NCBI GenBank assembly: GCA_022712915.1
Contig: JAFLJQ010000072.1
Location: 1-49,592 of the forward strand
DNA: 49,592 nucleotides
Direction: 5' to 3'
From: Gammaproteobacteria bacterium
GTDB taxonomy: Bacteria; Pseudomonadota; Gammaproteobacteria; UBA6429; Thiohalophilaceae
Shown: positions 1 to 10,823 of the stretch, piece after piece
Layout of the letters: every line of letters starts with the position of its first letter
Position numbering within the stretch: the first letter of the stretch is position 1
Notes under the pieces: model-generated
Told to the model about the DNA's origin: nothing
What the model saw: only the letters and a program-made list of their open reading frames with translations
Database searches by the model: none
Position numbers and translations under genes: made by a program

Positions 1-999
1 TGCATCCGTTACCGTTAAGGTAACGGTAAATACCCCTTCTGAATTAAATTGGGCGACGGGGTTTTGCAGTATCGAATCAAGGATCCCTGAACCCGCACCA
101 AAATTCCATAGGTATGTTAAAGGCAGATGATTATCGGGATCAGTGCCACTACCCATAAAACCAATACTATCGCCCGTTAAAATACTGACTGGGCCTGCTG
201 GACTATTGATTAATCCGTCGGGCGGCAAATTTCCAACCACAACAGTAAAGGTTAAACTGGCTGACTCACCTCCGCCTGGAAGTGGATTAAAAACCGTTAG
301 TGTAGATGTATCGGCGACAGAAATGTCCACCGCTAACATTGTTGCGGTTAATTGCGTAGATGATACATAGCTTGTTATCCGATCACTTCCGTTCCACCGC
401 ACCACAGACCCGTTGACAAAATTTGTGCCTGTCACCGTTAGTTGAAAGTCTGGCCCACCTTCTGAAATGGTGTTTGGATCAATCGCACTGATTGTTGGAA
501 CTGGATTGTCGAGTGGTGGGGCCAGATAATCTACCTGCACTGCATCTGCACTTACATGTCCATTCGCATTATCGCTCAAGACAATACTGAGCGTACCTGC
601 TTGCAGTGTATACTCACCCAGGCGGTTGAAAACACCACCGTTGATTTTCTGATCAACCAAGACCGTGGCAATAAATACGTCATTGTTATAGATCGTGTAT
701 GGGGCGTTCGTTGCCCGAGTGGTGTCGGTGGTCCAATGTGCGTCAATAGTGTACTGACCATCGGCACCGATTGAGATATTCCAGGTTGCGGTTTGGTTGC
801 CGACCCCAGCGGGTGAATAGGCATAATTGGCCCCATAATAACCTGCTTGCTTGGTCGAAGTTGGCCACGTTCCAACGGTAGAAAATTCCGCATCAAGATT
901 ATCGTAAATGAGTGCATGTGCAAATGCACTAAAACAACATAAAACAATGATTGCCAAAACACGGCAATAATGGCTGACACTCCCTCTCCCAAACAACAT
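1..999 (-). CDS. Secreted Golvesin/IPT/PKD-domain surface protein, 3' end outside the window
   Basis: The frame is open from an ATG at 999 to base 1 (333 codons) without a stop, so the gene continues beyond the left edge. A purine-rich GGGGGAGAG lies just before the ATG. The N-terminus is a signal peptide: a basic start, then a hydrophobic stretch around residues 13-27 ending in AFAHA. Residues about 30-155 resemble the Golvesin C-terminal/xanthan-lyase carbohydrate-binding-like domain (pattern VGTWPTST..GYYGANY..ATW..RATNAPY). Residues about 165-250 look like an IPT/TIG immunoglobulin-like domain (VTGTNFVNGSVVRWNG). Residues from about 255 form a PKD-like repeat (SGTDPD..LTYLWNFG..FTVTLTVTDA). 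The likely role is an extracellular or cell-surface binding protein. Enzymatic domains, if any, are outside the window. The function is inferred from domain type only. Confidence 0.8.
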   Translation of the reverse strand, partial: MLFGRGSVSHYCRVLAIIVLCCFSAFAHALIYDNLDAEFSTVGTWPTSTKQAGYYGANYAYSPAGVGNQTATWNISIGADGQYTIDAHWTTDTTRATNAPYTIYNNDVFIATVLVDQKINGGVFNRLGEYTLQAGTLSIVLSDNANGHVSADAVQVDYLAPPLDNPVPTISAIDPNTISEGGPDFQLTVTGTNFVNGSVVRWNGSDRITSYVSSTQLTATMLAVDISVADTSTLTVFNPLPGGGESASLTFTVVVGNLPPDGLINSPAGPVSILTGDSIGFMGSGTDPDNHLPLTYLWNFGAGSGILDSILQNPVAQFNSEGVFTVTLTVTDA

Positions 1000-1083
1000 A
1001 ACTCTCCCCCCTGTAATTTTATTCCTTTTATCAAGCGCGGCAAAGAATTGATAACTTCAACTTTTTAAAAAATCAACTCTTGC

Positions 1084-1095
1084 TTAGTCGACTAA
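1084..1095. promoter_or_regulatory. Perfect 12-bp palindrome, possible operator
   Basis: TTAGTCGACTAA reads identically on both strands. It lies 85-96 bases upstream of the surface-protein start codon, where a dimeric regulator could act. No regulator is identified, and a chance palindrome in AT-rich DNA is possible. Confidence 0.25.
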
Positions 1096-1180
1096 ACGCC
1101 ACGCCGATACATATCAGTACAAGATCCCTCCACCCTAAGAAAAGATCTCATAAATAAAGTTAGCGTATCAGTCGATACAT

Positions 1181-1240
1181 GATGTTACAAAATGGGATAT
1201 GTCTTAACTACGATAAATATCCCTATACTGTCGTAACATC
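1181..1240. promoter_or_regulatory. Nested inverted repeat upstream of the surface-protein gene
   Basis: Outer arms GATGTTAC (1181-1188) and GTAACATC (1233-1240) are perfectly complementary. They enclose inner arms GGGATAT (1194-1200) and ATATCCC (1217-1223), also perfect. A shorter dyad, GTATC-AGTC-GATAC, lies just before (1165-1178). The arrangement could be a compound operator, a cruciform or a leader RNA fold. It is roughly 180-240 bases upstream of the minus-strand ATG at 999. Confidence 0.3.
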
Positions 1241-1825
1241 TCACATATTATTCAATATGATTTTGATGTGAAGAACTTTTTTATTCAAACTACAGTTTTC
1301 ATATATAACTGTCAACATTTAGATTATTAATTTTACCGATGTGAATACTGTCTTTAAATTTTTGCACAAATAATAATCATATCAATAAATTTTACACGGT
1401 TTTGTGATTTAATATTTTTCAAGTCGCTTAATTATCCGACCATCATTAAACTTTGAAGTGTTTCGATTTATCTCATTTACTTATACATCGATAACAAGCC
1501 CTCAAACGTCTATTCGTACCCTTTAACACAGATTGAATTATGATAATTAACGTTCGCCAATACTATAAAAATATTTAGCGCCATGATCTATGTCATACAA
1601 TTTCAAACTTAAGGCACAACACATGTTCACACGTTGCTGCAAAGTACAAAATAATGTTAATGGTTAAGATATAAACAAGGAAGCAATGCGGGGATTAAGC
1701 CTGTGTCATACCCCCCTTTTAGCTATAGGGCACTTCTATAAATGCACTTTTAGAGGCACAAGTCACGCGATAGCGGCATCAGTACCGTGCTCGAACACCT
1801 GGACAGCATCTTGTCCTCGTGTATG

Positions 1826-2126
1826 TCATATCACCACTGTCCCGTTAAGTATTTAATCCATTTTAAAGTTCTAAACCGCAAAGGATGCAAAGGATCGCAA
1901 CGTTACTTTGTTTTATATTAGAGGAAAATTAGAGGTTATCCGAAGACTTCAAGCTCATTTTTTATACATTACCGAATTTATTTTTTCTTTGCGCCTCTTT
2001 GCGACCTTAGCGGTAAAATGTGTTTTATAAACAATTTTCATGTCTCATGCTCATTTCAACCTCCTCAAGCCGTCAAGTACTCGGTAGACACATGATTTTT
2101 TAGATTATTAACGGGACAGCAGTGAG
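1826..2126 (+). repeat. MITE-like dispersed repeat, copy A
   Basis: A 301-bp non-coding block that recurs in inverted orientation at 48837-49134; by eye most positions match. Its ends carry perfect 12-bp terminal inverted repeats, CTGTCCCGTTAA at 1837-1848 and TTAACGGGACAG at 2108-2119. Inside, a CGCAAAGGATGCAAAGG-type segment near 1877-1897 is roughly complementary to one near 1990-2020, so the transcript could fold back on itself. Size, terminal inverted repeats and lack of coding capacity fit a miniature inverted-repeat transposable element. No transposase with matching ends is visible in the window. Confidence 0.7.
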
Positions 2127-2515
2127 GCCATATACACTGAGGTTCTAAGGTTCTAAGGTTCTAGCTCCATGCTTCATCCAATCTCCTGCTCTGACCTCCA
2201 TGGATTAAGGAAATGCAAAAGGATTGTCTGGAACAATCCTTGCCATGCAGTCGTGCACGCGGCGCTTCCTTGCTCTCACGAAAAAATCACTATTTATAGA
2301 AGCGCCCCATATTCATTACACCATAAGCAAGTTTACACCCCTCTCCCTCTATTCCTTCACAAGGCCACAAATCCCCAAATAAAGTCATCTCAAAGCCTCC
2401 CGGTGATTGATGCCCCAAACAGAGAGCTGTATACTTCTGTGCCGTTTTACCCGGGGACGTCCGGTATTTCCATAAAACGGAGTTGGTTTAATAATCTCAG
2501 CAAAATCAAACAACT
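2127..2515. other. Non-coding gap before gltB with an 8-bp triplet repeat
   Basis: Contains three exact tandem copies of AGGTTCTA at 2140-2163, directly after the MITE-like repeat. The rest is presumably the leader and promoter region of gltB. I could not identify a confident promoter. A 116-codon open frame here lacks family resemblance and is not called. Confidence 0.4.
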
Positions 2516-5500
2516 GTGAAGACTGAAAACAAGACAATCAGCGGACTATATCGCCCCGAATTTGAACGGGATAACTGTGGCTTTGGGCTCATTGCCCATA
2601 TGGACGGTACACCCAGCCATTGGCTGGTGGATACCGCCATTGGTGCCCTGACTCGGTTGACCCATCGTGGTGCTATCGCGGCCGATGGCAAAACCGGCGA
2701 CGGTTGCGGCCTATTATTGAAAAAGCCCGACAGCTTCCTGCGTTCAGCGGCTAAAGCAAAAGGCTTCAAGCTGGCCGAACTATACGCTGTCGGCATGGTG
2801 TTCCTTAATCAGGACAAGACCCTGGCCAAGACTGCCCGCACGCAGCTTGAAAACGAACTCCAGACAGAAGGTCTGCTAACGCTCGGTTGGCGTACCGTGC
2901 CAACAGATGAGTCAGCCTGTGGTGAAGAGGCCCTCAAGAGCCTGCCTGTCATCGAACAAATTTTTGTCAATGCCCCTGAAGGCATGGATCAAACCACCTT
3001 CGAACGTCACCTATATGTAGCCCGCCGTCGCACCGAAAAAGCCATAAAACCCAAGGATGCGGTGTTTTATATCCCCAGCCTGTCATCCAGTGTGATCTCC
3101 TATAAAGGTCTGGTGATGCCCGAGTATCTGCCTGTGTTCTACAAAGATCTCGGTGACAAAAACCTGCACTCGGCCCTGGCGGTATTCCACCAGCGCTTCT
3201 CCACCAACACCTGGCCGCAGTGGCGTCTGGCCCAACCGTTCCGCTATCTAGCGCATAACGGTGAAATCAACACCATTCAGGGCAACCGCAACTGGTCGGT
3301 GGCACGGGGTCACAAATTCAAGTCACCCCATATCAAGATGGAAGATGTGTGCCCGCTGGTCTCCATGACCGGTTCCGACTCGAATAGTCTGGATAATATG
3401 CTTGAGGCCCTACTGGCCGGTGGCATGGACATCTTCCGGGCCATGCGCCTGTTGATTCCACCCGCCTGGCAGAACGTGCAAACGATGGATCCGGATTTGC
3501 ACGCCTTTTATGAATACAACTCCATGCACATGGAATCCTGGGATGGCCCCGCCGGTATCGTCATGACCGATGGCCGTCATGCCGCCTGTTCTATGGATCG
3601 CAATGGCCTGCGCCCGGCCCGTTGGGTGATTACAAAAGACCGTCACATTACCCTGGCTTCAGAAATCGGTGTCTACGAATACCAGCCCGAAGACGTGATC
3701 ATGAAAGGCCGCCTCAAACCCGGCCAGATGATCGCCGCCGATACCGAGACCGGTGAACTATTATTACCAGAAGATATCGACAACCGCCTCAAGTCCGCCC
3801 ATCCCTATCGAAAATGGATGGATGCAAAATGCTCACGCCTCGAATCCTGCCTGGATGAAACCGGCAGTGGCAAGAGCATGGATGAAGACACCTACAACAT
3901 CTATCAGAAACTGTTCCAGATCTCATTTGAAGAACGGGATCAGGTCATGCGTGTGCTGGCCGAAAGCGGTCAGGAAGCCATCGGTTCCATGGGCGACGAT
4001 ACCCCCATGCCGGTACTGTCGCGTCAGGTGCGCTCACCCTTTGATTATTTCCGCCAACAATTTGCCCAGGTCACCAATCCCCCCATCGATCCCATTCGTG
4101 AGCAGGTGGTAATGTCTCTGGAGACCTGCTTCGGTGCCGAACAAAACATGTTTGATGAGAGCGATGTACACGCCGCTCGCCTGCGCGTCGATGCCCCTAT
4201 ACTGTCAGAAGGCAAGTTCAATCAGATATTGAATCTGGATGATCCCAACTATGCCCATAGCCGCATCGACTTGCATTATTCGGACAAAGATGCCCTCAAA
4301 CCGACCATCGAAAAGATCTGTGATCAAGCCGTGGCCGCGATCAAATCCGGCAAGGTGATCCTGGTTCTGTCTGATAAAGACATCAGTGCCGACAAATTAT
4401 CGGTTCATGCCTTATTGGCCACCGGTGCCGTGCATCACCGTCTGATCCGTGAGGGACTGCGTTGTGATGCCAATATCGTCGTGGAAACCGGCACAGCCCG
4501 TGATCCTCACCACTTTGCCACCCTGATCGGCTACGGTGCCACGGCCATTTATCCCTACCTGGCCTACGAATGCCTAAATGACATGGCCCGCAAGGGTGAG
4601 GTCAATGACGGGGGCAGCCCGCGTTTGGCACAGCAATATCGCAAGGGCATCAACAAGGGTCTGTATAAAATAACCTCCAAGATGGGCATCTCGACCATCT
4701 CCAGTTACCGCGGATCGCAACTATTTGAATCCATCGGTCTCAGTCAGGACGTGGTGGATCTGTGTTTTGTTGGCACCACCAACCGCCTGCAAGGCGCGAA
4801 CTTTGATGATCTAGAGGCCGATCAACGCGCCCTGGTCAAATTGGCCTGGAACAAGCGCAAGGCCATCACTCAAGGCGGTCTGCTGAAATACGTGCACGGC
4901 GGTGAAGAACATGCCTATAACCCGGACGTGGTACACACCCTTCAAGACGCCGTTCAAACCGGCAATTATGAGACCTATAAAAAATATGCCCAACTGGTCA
5001 ATGAACGTCCACACCTGTCATTCAGAGATTTGTTAAAACTACGTGATGATGTTACGCCAATCTCCATCAATGAGGTCGAGCCATTACAGGATATCCTGAT
5101 GCGCTTCGACTCGGCCGCCATGTCTCTTGGTGCCTTGTCACCCGAGGCCCATGAGACCCTGGCCGAGGCCATGAATACCCTCGGCGGTCGTTCCAACTCT
5201 GGTGAGGGTGGTGAAGACCCGGCCCGTTATGGCACCATCAAACGTTCCAAGATCAAGCAAGTGGCCTCAGGCCGCTTCGGCGTCACCCCGGCCTATCTGG
5301 CCAGTGCCGAAGTACTTCAGATCAAGGTTGCCCAGGGTGCCAAGCCCGGTGAAGGTGGCCAGTTGCCCGGTCACAAGGTCAATGATCTGATTGCTGAGCT
5401 GCGTTTTTGCAAACCCGGTGTTGCGTTGATTTCACCGCCACCCCACCACGATATCTATTCCATCGAAGATCTGGCCCAGCTTATTTTTGACCTCAAGCAG

Positions 5501-6979
5501 GTCAATCCCGCAGCCCTGGTCTCTGTCAAACTGGTCGCTGAGGCCGGTGTTGGCACCATCGCCGCCGGTGTGGCCAAGGCCTATGCCGATCTGATCACCA
5601 TATCGGGTTATGACGGTGGCACCGGTGCCTCGCCCCTGACCTCGGTAAAATATGCCGGTAGTCCCTGGGAACTGGGCCTGACCGAAACACACCAAATCCT
5701 GCGCGCCAATAACCTGCGCGACAAAGTGCGCCTGCAAACTGACGGTGGCCTGAAGACCGGCCTCGATGTAGTCAAGGCCGCCATCCTCGGTGCAGAGAGT
5801 TTTGGTTTTGGTACCGGCCCGATGATCGCCATGGGCTGTAAGTACTTACGTATCTGCCACCTCAATAACTGCGCCACGGGTATCGCCACTCAGGACAAGG
5901 TACTGCGCATGAACCACTACATTGGCAAGGTCGAAATGGTGATGAACTATTTCCACTTTATTACCCAGGAAGTGCGTGAGCTGATGGCCCAGCTAGGTTG
6001 TCGCAAACTAACCGATCTTATCGGCCGAACCGATCTGTTACAGATCCTCGAAGGCACCACCAGCAAGACCCGCAAACTGGATCTGACACCGTTACTAAGT
6101 GATGCCGGTGTCTCCGCTGGCAAACCTCATTTCTGTACCAAACCCAAAAATGAACCCTTCGACAAAGGCGAACTGGCCGAACAAATGGTCATGGATATGC
6201 TGCCTGCCATTGAAGGCAAAAAAGGTGGAACCTTCACCTACGAGATTAAAAACATCCACCGTTCCATCGGTGCCCGCCTGTCCGGTGAAATTGCCAAGCG
6301 TCATGGCAATCTCGGCATGGAAGACCAACCGATTAAATTAAAACTCAAAGGCACCGCAGGCCAGAGTCTCGGCGTATGGAATGCCGGCGGCCTGCATATT
6401 TGCCTGGAAGGTGATGCCAATGATTATGTCGGCAAGGGTATGGCTGGCGGCAAGGTAGTGATCTATCCACCCCATGGCAGCACCTTTAAAAGCCACGAAG
6501 CGACCATTATTGGTAATACCTGCCTGTACGGCGCTACCGGTGGCCGGTTATTCGCCGCCGGTCTGGCTGGTGAACGCTTCTGCGTACGTAACTCCGGTGT
6601 CACCACCATAGTAGAAGGCATTGGCGACCACGGTTGTGAATACATGACTGGTGGCGTAGTGGCCGTGCTAGGCAAGACTGGCATCAACTTCGGGGCGGGC
6701 ATGACCGGTGGTTTTGCCTATGTGCTGGATGAAGACAACAGCTTTGTTGATTGCGTCAATGAAGACGTGGACATCCACCGTGTTGCGCCGGAAAACATGG
6801 AAGCCTATCGCCACCACCTGCGTGAACTGATTCAGGAATTTGTTAATGAAACCGGTAGTGAACACGGCCAGGCCATTCTCGACAACTTCTCCAGCCTGAT
6901 CGGCAAGTTCTGGTTGGTAAAACCAAAGGCGGCGGTACTGGAATCCCTGCTGGAAGACCTGCACACGGCGGCGGCGTAA
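2516..6979 (+). CDS. gltB: Glutamate synthase (NADPH) large subunit
   Basis: The enzyme makes two glutamates from glutamine and 2-oxoglutarate, using electrons passed from GltD; it is cytoplasmic and belongs to ammonia assimilation. The 1487 residues are full length for bacterial GltB. The GTG start is chosen because the first internal ATG lies beyond the catalytic nucleophile Cys21 (DNCGFG), which follows a short propeptide. Domains in order: class II Ntn glutaminase (about 21-430), central domain, FMN/synthase barrel (about 820-1200) with 3Fe-4S cysteines at 1108, 1114 and 1119, and a C-terminal GXGXG beta-helix. No strong Shine-Dalgarno precedes the GTG. It is followed by gltD after 144 bases, presumably as an operon. 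Confidence 0.97.
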   Translation: MKTENKTISGLYRPEFERDNCGFGLIAHMDGTPSHWLVDTAIGALTRLTHRGAIAADGKTGDGCGLLLKKPDSFLRSAAKAKGFKLAELYAVGMVFLNQDKTLAKTARTQLENELQTEGLLTLGWRTVPTDESACGEEALKSLPVIEQIFVNAPEGMDQTTFERHLYVARRRTEKAIKPKDAVFYIPSLSSSVISYKGLVMPEYLPVFYKDLGDKNLHSALAVFHQRFSTNTWPQWRLAQPFRYLAHNGEINTIQGNRNWSVARGHKFKSPHIKMEDVCPLVSMTGSDSNSLDNMLEALLAGGMDIFRAMRLLIPPAWQNVQTMDPDLHAFYEYNSMHMESWDGPAGIVMTDGRHAACSMDRNGLRPARWVITKDRHITLASEIGVYEYQPEDVIMKGRLKPGQMIAADTETGELLLPEDIDNRLKSAHPYRKWMDAKCSRLESCLDETGSGKSMDEDTYNIYQKLFQISFEERDQVMRVLAESGQEAIGSMGDDTPMPVLSRQVRSPFDYFRQQFAQVTNPPIDPIREQVVMSLETCFGAEQNMFDESDVHAARLRVDAPILSEGKFNQILNLDDPNYAHSRIDLHYSDKDALKPTIEKICDQAVAAIKSGKVILVLSDKDISADKLSVHALLATGAVHHRLIREGLRCDANIVVETGTARDPHHFATLIGYGATAIYPYLAYECLNDMARKGEVNDGGSPRLAQQYRKGINKGLYKITSKMGISTISSYRGSQLFESIGLSQDVVDLCFVGTTNRLQGANFDDLEADQRALVKLAWNKRKAITQGGLLKYVHGGEEHAYNPDVVHTLQDAVQTGNYETYKKYAQLVNERPHLSFRDLLKLRDDVTPISINEVEPLQDILMRFDSAAMSLGALSPEAHETLAEAMNTLGGRSNSGEGGEDPARYGTIKRSKIKQVASGRFGVTPAYLASAEVLQIKVAQGAKPGEGGQLPGHKVNDLIAELRFCKPGVALISPPPHHDIYSIEDLAQLIFDLKQVNPAALVSVKLVAEAGVGTIAAGVAKAYADLITISGYDGGTGASPLTSVKYAGSPWELGLTETHQILRANNLRDKVRLQTDGGLKTGLDVVKAAILGAESFGFGTGPMIAMGCKYLRICHLNNCATGIATQDKVLRMNHYIGKVEMVMNYFHFITQEVRELMAQLGCRKLTDLIGRTDLLQILEGTTSKTRKLDLTPLLSDAGVSAGKPHFCTKPKNEPFDKGELAEQMVMDMLPAIEGKKGGTFTYEIKNIHRSIGARLSGEIAKRHGNLGMEDQPIKLKLKGTAGQSLGVWNAGGLHICLEGDANDYVGKGMAGGKVVIYPPHGSTFKSHEATIIGNTCLYGATGGRLFAAGLAGERFCVRNSGVTTIVEGIGDHGCEYMTGGVVAVLGKTGINFGAGMTGGFAYVLDEDNSFVDCVNEDVDIHRVAPENMEAYRHHLRELIQEFVNETGSEHGQAILDNFSSLIGKFWLVKPKAAVLESLLEDLHTAAA

Positions 6980-7025
6980 AAAATAGCAAGGGACAAGGTT
7001 CTCAGGGTACGGTTCACCTTGAAAA

Positions 7026-7043
7026 CCTGTCTCTAAAGACAGG
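7026..7043 (+). terminator. Stem-loop between gltB and gltD
   Basis: CCTGTCT-CTAA-AGACAGG forms a perfect 7-bp stem with a 4-base loop, followed by ATTTGTTGTT. It is a weak intrinsic-terminator shape, or an RNA-stabilising or attenuating hairpin that could set the GltB:GltD ratio. Confidence 0.35.
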
Positions 7044-7120
7044 ATTTGTTGTTAATAAATAGTAACGGAATATAGGCATTATTCTTGCCCCTCGTTGCTC
7101 GAAACTCGAAACTGGTTTAA

Positions 7121-8530
<1,410 letters not shown>

Positions 8531-8764
8531 TTATGTTTAACCGCAAACCACACGGTAAAAAAAGTGGCAAAAGGGAATTTCAACACACATTGCATTGCAT
8601 TGCGTTACTTTGTGTAACATAGCTATTATGTTGAATATTTTGATAATTAAAATCAACCACAAAAGGACATGAAGGAAAACAAGGTTATCGATAACACATC
8701 TCCAATATACATCGTATAACGTTGCCCCTATAGGGAATAAATTAACTTCGTGATAAAAAATACA

Positions 8765-9832
8765 ATGACTGAATTAAAAAATGATCGTTTCTTACGCGCC
8801 CTGTTACGCGAACCCGTTGATATGACACCGGTATGGATGATGCGTCAGGCAGGGCGTTATCTGCCCGAGTATCGCGAAACCCGCAAACAGGCCGGTGATT
8901 TTCTCACCCTGTGCAAAACGCCAGATCTAGCTTGCGAGGTTACGTTGCAACCCCTGCGCCGCTACGAACTGGATGCCGCCATTTTATTTTCTGACATCTT
9001 GACCATCCCCGATGCCATGGGACTGGGTCTGTATTTTGAAGAAGGCGAAGGTCCCAAATTCAAAAAACCCATTGCCCGTCCGGCCGATGTAGATGGACTG
9101 GCCGTGCCCGATATCGAAGAGGAATTAGGTTATGTCATGGCCGCCGTCAGTGTCATTCGCCGTGAATTAGATGGCAAGGTTCCACTGATTGGTTTTTCCG
9201 GCAGCCCCTGGACTCTGGCAACCTATATGGTTGAAGGTGGCGGTACCAAGGACTTCGCCAAGGTAAAGGGTATGATGTTCGACCGCCCCGAACTGATGCA
9301 CAAGTTACTCGATAAACTGGCCGACACAGTGGTGTTATATCTTAATGCGCAAATTGCCAGTGGCGCTCAGGCTGTGATGATTTTTGATACCTGGGGCGGC
9401 ATCCTCACACCACGCGACTATAAAGAATTTTCCCTGCGATATATGCAGCACATTGTCGACCAACTCACCCGTGAGGCCGATGGTCGAAAGGTACCCGTGG
9501 TACTCTTTACCAAAAATGGTCACTGCTGGATTGAAGATATGGCCGATACCGGTTGCGATGCAGTAGGTCTTGACTGGACGGTTGATATCGGTGATGTGCG
9601 TAACCGTGTTGGTGACCGTGTCGCCTTGCAAGGCAATATGGACCCCACCGCGCTATATGCTTCACCCGAACGCATCCGCAAAGAAGTGGCGACCATCCTG
9701 GAAAGTTATGGCAGCGGCCCAGGCCACGTCTTTAACCTTGGTCATGGCATTCAACCCAACGTCAACCCTGATCATGCCGGTGTCTTTGTCAATGCCGTGC
9801 ACGAGCTAAGCAAACCCTATCATCGGGATTGA
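8765..9832 (+). CDS. hemE: Uroporphyrinogen decarboxylase
   Basis: Removes the four acetate carboxyls of uroporphyrinogen III to give coproporphyrinogen III, in cytoplasmic haem synthesis. Family signatures are present: [13 protein letters not shown] near the N-terminus, [14 protein letters not shown], and FDTWGG. The 355-residue length matches the family. I take ATG 8765 ([14 protein letters not shown]), the start conserved in enterobacterial HemE, rather than the in-frame GTG at 8750; neither has a strong ribosome binding site. A gltB-gltD-hemE order also occurs in pseudomonads. Confidence 0.96.
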   Translation: MTELKNDRFLRALLREPVDMTPVWMMRQAGRYLPEYRETRKQAGDFLTLCKTPDLACEVTLQPLRRYELDAAILFSDILTIPDAMGLGLYFEEGEGPKFKKPIARPADVDGLAVPDIEEELGYVMAAVSVIRRELDGKVPLIGFSGSPWTLATYMVEGGGTKDFAKVKGMMFDRPELMHKLLDKLADTVVLYLNAQIASGAQAVMIFDTWGGILTPRDYKEFSLRYMQHIVDQLTREADGRKVPVVLFTKNGHCWIEDMADTGCDAVGLDWTVDIGDVRNRVGDRVALQGNMDPTALYASPERIRKEVATILESYGSGPGHVFNLGHGIQPNVNPDHAGVFVNAVHELSKPYHRD

Positions 9833-9861
9833 TAACAAACATCATACAGACAAACATATAG

Positions 9862-9897
9862 CGGACTCACCAAATGATAGATGGGGGTGAGTTCGCC
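9862..9897. terminator. Hairpin between convergent hemE and the cyclase gene
   Basis: Arms GCGGACTCACC (9862-9872) and GGTGAGTTCGC (9887-9897) pair with one mismatch across a 14-base loop. It sits between the two stop codons, as expected for a shared terminator. It lacks a clean U-run on either strand, so the call is tentative. Confidence 0.35.
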
Positions 9898-9911
9898 GAC
9901 AATAAAAGCAA

Positions 9912-10823
9912 TTAAACTGGTACAAATACCGTACGATTTCGCCCGCTCTCTTTGGCTTCGTATAATGCATTATCCGCTTCAGCAAGCAATGAAGTGCTAT
10001 CTCCGGCACCCCCCAATGGTGCAAAAATGCTCACACCACAACTGACCGAGACCCCCAGCTTGGCCTGCCCTACAATAATGGGCGTATCCGTGACCGCACG
10101 ATGAAGACGTTCAAAGATAATACTCGCCTGATCCCTATTTGCCGTCAGTACGATAAGAAACTCTTCTCCACCATAACGGCCGATATGATCGTAGGGCCGG
10201 AGGGTAACCTCCATGCGTTTTGCAACCTCCGACAAAACTACATCACCAACAAGATGACCATAAGTATCATTAACCTGTTTAAAATGATCAATATCACACA
10301 GACCAACACACAGAGTCTGAGATTCACGCTGGGCACGAGCAAACTCTTTTGCCAGGGCATCCATCACGCCGCGGCGATTCATTAATTTAGTCAAATCATC
10401 ATAAGATGCCTGATAGATCAGCGCCTGCGCAGCAACACTCAGTTGGGTTTGCATATTCACCATCCGTCGGCCAACCTGAAGCCTTGCCTGCAACTCGGCA
10501 TTCTCAAACGGTTTAGCAACATAGTCATTCGCCCCTGATGCCAACCCGGCCACAATATCAGCCGTCTCGCGGCGCGATGTCAGCAAGATGATAAAAGGCG
10601 GCTCATCATTGTCCTGTTGACGTATTCGCTGACACAGTTCCAAGCCATTAAGCTGCGGCATCATCCAGTCAAGCAACAACAGACGCGGAGGGTCCTCTCC
10701 TTGCAAGATCTGCCAGGCCACCTCACCATCCTCAGCCACAACCGGCTCAAAACCCCATTTTCTGGCCACGGCTGCCAACATGGTACGAGAAGTGAGATCA
10801 TCATCAGCAATCAACAATTTCAT
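9912..10823 (-). CDS. Response regulator with GGDEF diguanylate cyclase output
   Basis: The 303-residue protein has a receiver domain (about 1-115) with acidic residues near 7-9 and phospho-acceptor Asp52 (LLLLDWMMP). A GGDEF domain follows (about 135-300) with GGEEF at 218-222. An intact inhibitory site RPYD (209-212) sits five residues before GGEEF. It should therefore make c-di-GMP from two GTP when phosphorylated, with product feedback. The architecture is PleD/WspR-like with one receiver. Its start overlaps the kinase gene's end by four bases, so translation is probably coupled and the kinase is the likely partner. Confidence 0.9.
   Translation of the reverse strand: MKLLIADDDLTSRTMLAAVARKWGFEPVVAEDGEVAWQILQGEDPPRLLLLDWMMPQLNGLELCQRIRQQDNDEPPFIILLTSRRETADIVAGLASGANDYVAKPFENAELQARLQVGRRMVNMQTQLSVAAQALIYQASYDDLTKLMNRRGVMDALAKEFARAQRESQTLCVGLCDIDHFKQVNDTYGHLVGDVVLSEVAKRMEVTLRPYDHIGRYGGEEFLIVLTANRDQASIIFERLHRAVTDTPIIVGQAKLGVSVSCGVSIFAPLGGAGDSTSLLAEADNALYEAKESGRNRTVFVPV

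Larger units (their letters stand above)
1000..1825. other. AT-rich non-coding region upstream of the surface-protein gene
   Basis: About 830 bases without a convincing gene. It is much more AT-rich than the flanking coding DNA. It probably holds the promoter of the minus-strand surface-protein gene. The only structure I can point to is a group of dyad symmetries at 1084-1240, listed separately. No tRNA, CRISPR or recognisable ORF was seen. Confidence 0.5.

Noticed and set aside
576-1043. 155-codon minus-strand open frame
   Set aside because: It is a shadow of the surface-protein gene in another frame; the real frame has a signal peptide, domain matches and a ribosome binding site.
1700-1830. 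Possible similarity to the segment near 17200-17250 (CTCGAACACCTGGACAGCATC-like)
   Set aside because: Only a short imperfect word match without defined ends; probably chance.
2169-2519. 116-codon plus-strand open frame before gltB
   Set aside because: It has no recognisable domain, is rich in Ser/Pro/His/Lys as expected from random AT-rich sequence, overlaps the gltB start, and lacks a ribosome binding site.
8585-8605. TTGCA-type short tandem repeat between gltD and hemE, with slight similarity to the MITE interior
   Set aside because: Only a few copies of a short unit and a shared word of about ten bases; too little to call a repeat copy or a CRISPR.
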